A DNA stretch of 9,674 nucleotides from Acidobacteriota bacterium (GTDB lineage Bacteria > Acidobacteriota > Vicinamibacteria > Vicinamibacterales > UBA2999), in the NCBI GenBank assembly GCA_947478985.1, contig CANJYC010000054.1, positions 1 to 9,674 of the forward strand, given 5' to 3'. Of the stretch, positions 7,111 to 9,674 are shown in pieces. A model generated the notes under the pieces. It did not search any database. It was not told the DNA's origin and saw only the letters and a program-made list of their open reading frames with translations. Position 1 is the first letter of the stretch; every line of letters begins with the position of its first letter. The position numbers and the translations under genes are program-made.

Positions 7111-7143
7111 TCGATGTTCCCTGCCTCATACGTGTTCTCCACT

Positions 7144-7230
7144 GCGGAAGTGGCGGAATTGGCAGACGCGCTAGCCTCAGGAGCTAGTGGCCGCAAGGCC
7201 ATCGGGGTTCGAGTCCCCGCTTCCGCACCA
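7144..7230 (+). tRNA. tRNA-Leu (anticodon CAG)
   Basis: An 87-nt class II tRNA. Acceptor GCGGAAG (7144-7150) pairs with CTTCCGC (7220-7226). The discriminator is A (7227) and CCA is encoded (7228-7230). Anticodon stem CTAGC/GCTAG encloses loop CTCAGGA, giving CAG at 7178-7180, reading CTG. The long variable arm TGGCC-GCAA-GGCCA follows. A 10-bp hairpin starts at the very next base. Confidence 0.97.
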
Positions 7231-7256
7231 GCCTTCGCCCAGCCAGGGGCGAAGGC
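7231..7256 (+). terminator. Perfect hairpin abutting the tRNA-Leu 3' end
   Basis: GCCTTCGCCC (7231-7240) and GGGCGAAGGC (7247-7256) pair over 10 bp around AGCCAG. It begins directly after CCA. No T-run follows, so it could terminate transcription, or mark the 3' side for tRNA processing while allowing read-through into the small gene at 7278. Confidence 0.55.
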
Positions 7257-7277
7257 GACATACAAATTGGGTTCTGC

Positions 7278-7502
7278 ATGGCACGAAACACACGACCAAC
7301 GGCGGCCAAACGTGAACGCGAGAAGGCGCTGATCGAGCGCCGTCAGCAGAAAGAGGCGCGCCGGCGCGACCCGAGCAAGGACCGTCCGGATGGCGGGTCC
7401 CTGCCCGAGGGCATAGACCCCGACATTGCCGGCATCGTGCCCGGACCGCAGCCGCTCGCTGACTGGCAGATCGAAGACGAGGAAAAGGAAGCCTCGTCCT
7501 AA
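7278..7502 (+). CDS. Small highly charged conserved-type hypothetical protein, 74 aa
   Basis: Residues 1-33 are basic and helical (TRPTAAKREREKALIERR, then QQKEARRRDPSK), suited to a short coiled coil or nucleic-acid contact. Residues 40-60 contain GGSLPEGIDPDIAGIVPGPQP, and the C-terminus is acidic (DWQIEDEEKEASS). The layout, a basic helix followed by a D-P-D-x-x-G-I-x-P-G-P-Q-P motif, is one I recall from short uncharacterised proteins in several Gram-negative groups; no function is known to me. There is no signal peptide or membrane segment. No good Shine-Dalgarno precedes the ATG. The gene lies 47 nt after tRNA-Leu and 21 nt after its hairpin, so it may be made by read-through or from a weak TACAAA box near 7261. 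Confidence 0.72.
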   Translation: MARNTRPTAAKREREKALIERRQQKEARRRDPSKDRPDGGSLPEGIDPDIAGIVPGPQPLADWQIEDEEKEASS

Positions 7503-7537
7503 GTTCGCGACACCCCAACCGGCCCCAAAAAGGCGCG

Positions 7538-7546
7538 TGCTAGACT
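7538..7546 (+). promoter_or_regulatory. Extended -10 promoter (TGC-TAGACT) for the RRM gene
   Basis: TAGACT (7541-7546) is preceded by TG one base upstream, forming an extended -10 box that does not need a good -35. Transcription would start near 7553 and give a leader of about 95 nt. Confidence 0.5.
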
Positions 7547-7595
7547 GACCGGCGGTCAGGAAGCTCCGCCCATCCTCACTCCGCACCAGACTCGA

Positions 7596-7639
7596 GAAGG
7601 GCACCTTCCGTTTGTGCATTCGCATCGCGGATGCAGGAG
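7596..7639 (+). promoter_or_regulatory. Structured 5' leader and Shine-Dalgarno of the RRM gene
   Basis: Two small perfect hairpins are visible: GAAGG/CCTTC (7596-7600 and 7604-7608, 3-nt loop) and GCATC/GATGC (7622-7626 and 7630-7634, 3-nt loop). The second ends directly against AGGAG (7635-7639), which is 8 nt before the ATG at 7648. Regulation through this leader is possible but unproven. Confidence 0.35.
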
Positions 7640-7647
7640 TGCGATAG

Positions 7648-8010
7648 ATGGGTCGTAAACTCTACGTCGGCAACCTTCCCTACGAAACCAATGAAGACGA
7701 CCTCCAGGCCCTGTTCGCGCAGGCGGGAGCCGTGGAATCGGTGAGCGTCATGCGCGAAAAAGAAACCGGACGCGCACGCGGATTCGCCTTTGTCGAGATG
7801 GTGTCCGACGAGGACGCCCAGAAGGCCATCACCGAGCTCAACGATCAGCCCTTTGGCGGGCGACGCCTCACCGTCAACGAGGCCCGGCCTCAGGCGCCTC
7901 GTGGCGGCGGCTTCGGCGGCGGCTTCGGTGGCGGGGGCGGGGGCGGTCGCAGACCGGGCGGCGGCGGGGGCGGGGGCGGTCAGCGCACCCGCTCTGAACC
8001 GCGCTGGTAA
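7648..8010 (+). CDS. RRM-domain RNA-binding protein with Gly-rich tail
   Basis: A 120-residue single-RRM protein. RNP2 is LYVGNL at 5-10 and RNP1 is RGFAFVEM at 44-51. Tyr6, Phe46 and Phe48 supply the aromatic residues that stack on RNA bases. The beta-alpha-beta-beta-alpha-beta order is complete by residue 80 (RRLTVNEARP). Residues 86-111 are almost all Gly with Phe and Arg (GGGFGGGFGG, RRPGGG), followed by QRTRSEPRW. This layout matches cyanobacterial Rbp and other bacterial glycine-rich RRM proteins, often linked to cold response or mRNA handling; the role here is inferred. AGGAG 8 nt upstream supports the ATG. A 12-bp hairpin follows the stop, so the gene is likely monocistronic. Confidence 0.95.
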   Translation: MGRKLYVGNLPYETNEDDLQALFAQAGAVESVSVMREKETGRARGFAFVEMVSDEDAQKAITELNDQPFGGRRLTVNEARPQAPRGGGFGGGFGGGGGGGRRPGGGGGGGGQRTRSEPRW

Positions 8011-8023
8011 CCTTCACACTGAC

Positions 8024-8051
8024 CCAGGTCCGGCCTCCTGGCCGGACCTGG
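8024..8051 (+). terminator. 12-bp perfect hairpin terminator after the RRM gene
   Basis: CCAGGTCCGGCC (8024-8035) and GGCCGGACCTGG (8040-8051) pair without mismatch around TCCT. It starts 14 nt after the stop codon. No T-run follows. The next gene's -10 box begins 18 nt later. Confidence 0.65.
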
Positions 8052-8068
8052 CACAACCCCACCTGCGA

Positions 8069-8074
8069 TATAGT
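8069..8074 (+). promoter_or_regulatory. -10 box (TATAGT) giving a leaderless mRNA for the radical SAM gene
   Basis: TATAGT ends 7 nt before the ATG at 8082, so transcription should start at or one base before the codon. There is no Shine-Dalgarno and no clear -35. The upstream hairpin insulates it from the RRM gene. Confidence 0.5.
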
Positions 8075-8081
8075 CCAACCG

Positions 8082-9617
8082 ATGACCGTTCATATCGTTA
8101 ATCCGAGCCATCTCTCATTCGGCGTCGGCGTGATTACCCCCCGCTGGCTGTTCGTGCTCGCAGGCGCAACCCCTTCGCAGTTCGGCGATCCCCGCATTAC
8201 CGATGAAACCCTCGAGCAGTTCGAGCTGGATTCGGTGAAGGCAGGCGACGTGGTCGGTATCGGCATTCATACAGGCAATGCCCTGCGCGGTTACGAGCTC
8301 GGCACGCTCGCTCGCGCACGTGGAGCCACGGTGGTCTACGGGGGCATTCACGCCACGCTTTATCCCGACGAAGCCCGCGATCTGGGCGGCGCGCATGTGG
8401 TCGTCAAGGGCGACGGCGACGTCGTGTGGCCGCGCGTGCTGACCGACATCGCGGCCGGCGTGGCCCAGCCGCTGTACGACGGCGGCCGTGTCGACGCGGA
8501 CAATTTCGTGGCCGCACGCTGGGATCTGCTCCCGGAGGGACGCTACATGTGGGGCTCGGTGCAGACCCTGCGCGGCTGCCCGAAGCACTGCTCCTTCTGC
8601 TCGGTCTGGCGCACCGATGGCCAGAAGCCGCGGCAGCGCGGCGTGGATGCGGTGGTCGGCGAGATCGTCGAACTGCGGCGCCGCGGCTACCGCTTCGTCG
8701 CGCTCGCCGACGACAACTTCTATCCCGTCACGCTGACGGACCTCGCCCAGGCGAAACGCCAGAATAACGCGGCGCGCCTGGCGGAACTCGAATCAATTCG
8801 CCGCGAGCGCTTCGAGCTGATGAAGCGGCTGGCCATGCTGCCGCGCGACATGATCTTCTTCACCCAGATCACCATGGAGGCCGCCGAGGACCCGGAATAT
8901 CTCGCGGCGATGAAGAAGGCGAATATCAAGGGCGCACTGGTCGGCGTCGAGGCCGTCACCAAGGAAGGTCTCAAGGACGTTTACAAGGGCTTTAACGAAG
9001 CGGGCGATGACCTCGTCGCGCGCCTGCGGGCGTTCCGCGCCGCTGGCGTCCACGTGCTCGGCTCCTTCATCTTCGGCCTGCCGAGCGACCGGCCGTCAAC
9101 CTTTGCGGCCACGCAGGAAGTAGCGATCAAGGCGCAGCTCACCTTCGCCCAGTTCGTGATGCTGACCCCCTATCCGGGCACAATCGACTTTGAGGCATGG
9201 GAGAAGAGCCTTGAGGGCAACGCGCCGAAAGTGGGATCGATTCCCATCACGCGCCACTGGCTCATCCCGCAGGATCAGCGCCCGAAGGTCTACACGCCGC
9301 ACCCGGTGATGGGCCCCGACGAGATCCGGGCACGGACGCAGGGTGTGTGGGACGGCTTCTACAGCCTGTCCGCCGTCTGGGAACGGTCCAGCTGCGTACC
9401 GAACTTCAAGGGGCGTGTGGCGTTCATGCTCATCTCAAAGCTCTATCGCCAGATGTACGCCAACACCGGCATCGCCACCGACAGCGCCCGCGTCAATCGC
9501 GCGAACCGCTGGGCGCGACTGATCGCCAAGCCGTGCCGCCGCTTCTTCACGGCACGGCCGATGCCGGATCTGCAGATGCCCCAATTGCAGATGCCGGTCG
9601 CGCACCCCGCGAATTAG
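8082..9617 (+). CDS. B12-binding-type radical SAM enzyme
   Basis: A 511-residue class B-like radical SAM protein. Residues 1-130 form a Rossmann-type cobalamin-binding-like domain (VVGIGIHTGN at 57-66, VVYGGIHATLYPDEA at 84-98, VKGDGD at 108-113). The DxHxxG cobalamin-ligand motif is absent, as in many members. The cluster motif is Cys166-x3-Cys170-x2-Cys173 (RGCPKHCSFCSVW). The TIM-barrel core shows ALADDNF at 207-213, FFTQITMEAAEDPEYLAAM at 259-277, ALVGVEA at 285-291, GSFIFGLPSDRPSTF at 327-341 and LTPYPGT at 361-367. Residues 222-250 are a charged helical insert. The C-terminal part (HPVMGPDEIRA, WDGFYSL, WERSSC) resembles the region after the barrel in hopanoid-type enzymes (HpnP/HpnJ group). 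Such enzymes methylate or rearrange unactivated carbons; the substrate here is unknown. The last 20 residues contain a DLQMPQLQMP repeat. Confidence 0.9.
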   Translation: MTVHIVNPSHLSFGVGVITPRWLFVLAGATPSQFGDPRITDETLEQFELDSVKAGDVVGIGIHTGNALRGYELGTLARARGATVVYGGIHATLYPDEARDLGGAHVVVKGDGDVVWPRVLTDIAAGVAQPLYDGGRVDADNFVAARWDLLPEGRYMWGSVQTLRGCPKHCSFCSVWRTDGQKPRQRGVDAVVGEIVELRRRGYRFVALADDNFYPVTLTDLAQAKRQNNAARLAELESIRRERFELMKRLAMLPRDMIFFTQITMEAAEDPEYLAAMKKANIKGALVGVEAVTKEGLKDVYKGFNEAGDDLVARLRAFRAAGVHVLGSFIFGLPSDRPSTFAATQEVAIKAQLTFAQFVMLTPYPGTIDFEAWEKSLEGNAPKVGSIPITRHWLIPQDQRPKVYTPHPVMGPDEIRARTQGVWDGFYSLSAVWERSSCVPNFKGRVAFMLISKLYRQMYANTGIATDSARVNRANRWARLIAKPCRRFFTARPMPDLQMPQLQMPVAHPAN

Positions 9618-9630
9618 TAGACAGTAGGCG

Positions 9631-9668
9631 GTGGGGGCCCCCGGAAGTACCCGGGGGGCACCCCCCAC
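9631..9668 (+). terminator. G/C-rich hairpin after the radical SAM gene
   Basis: Left arm GTGGGGGCCCCCGG (9631-9644) and right arm 9651-9668 (CCGGGGGGCACCCCCCAC) pair around AAGTAC with small bulges, since the right arm is 4 nt longer. It begins 13 nt after the stop codon and is probably a terminator. The remaining bases to 9674 show nothing else. Confidence 0.45.
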
Positions 9669-9674
9669 AGCCCC

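Noticed and set aside
7104..7625. A 173-residue minus-strand frame ending GTRTPMALRPLAPEA-type peptide
   Set aside because: Its conserved-looking part is the antisense of tRNA-Leu, and the rest is opposite the small charged protein.

Overview
The window is GC-rich bacterial chromosome. A TonB-dependent outer-membrane receptor ending in Phe and several Sec-type signal peptides point to a Gram-negative host. Long secreted beta-propeller proteins, a Gly-rich bacterial RRM protein and small highly charged conserved proteins would fit an Acidobacteriota-like soil or sediment lineage. That taxonomic guess is inference. I see no insertion sequence, integrase, phage gene, CRISPR array or defence cassette, and base composition looks even throughout.

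Layout. (1) 1-2446: a secreted ~790-residue repeat protein of beta-propeller type, plus strand. (2) 2447-2599: an intergenic gap with two strong hairpins. (3) 2600-3052: a small exported protein with a Pro/Arg linker, probably made from an almost leaderless mRNA. (4) 3092-5614, minus strand: tRNA-Arg(UCG), tRNA-Arg(CCG), a TonB-dependent receptor, and a 64-residue stand-alone histidine-kinase dimerization module (TTG start) that overlaps the receptor's end. These are packed so tightly that co-transcription is the simplest reading. (5) 5720-5795: tRNA-Lys(CUU), plus strand, convergent with (6) 5800-7092, a DctA/GltP-type symporter on the minus strand; a shared hairpin sits between them. (7) 7144-7502: tRNA-Leu(CAG), divergent from the symporter with overlapping -10 boxes, then a hairpin and a 74-residue charged protein. 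(8) 7648-8051: an RRM RNA-binding protein with a 12-bp hairpin after it. (9) 8082-9617: a B12-binding-type radical SAM enzyme with a leaderless-looking promoter, then a G/C-rich hairpin.

How it works together. The genes do not form one pathway. The common thread is compact tRNA-linked organisation: four tRNA genes with encoded CCA, two of which abut or share hairpins at their 3' ends, and one whose 3' end lies 15 nt before a receptor start codon. The most unusual items are the tRNA-receptor-DHp arrangement and the kinase module that has no ATPase domain. I found no clear evidence for a wholly new multi-gene system.
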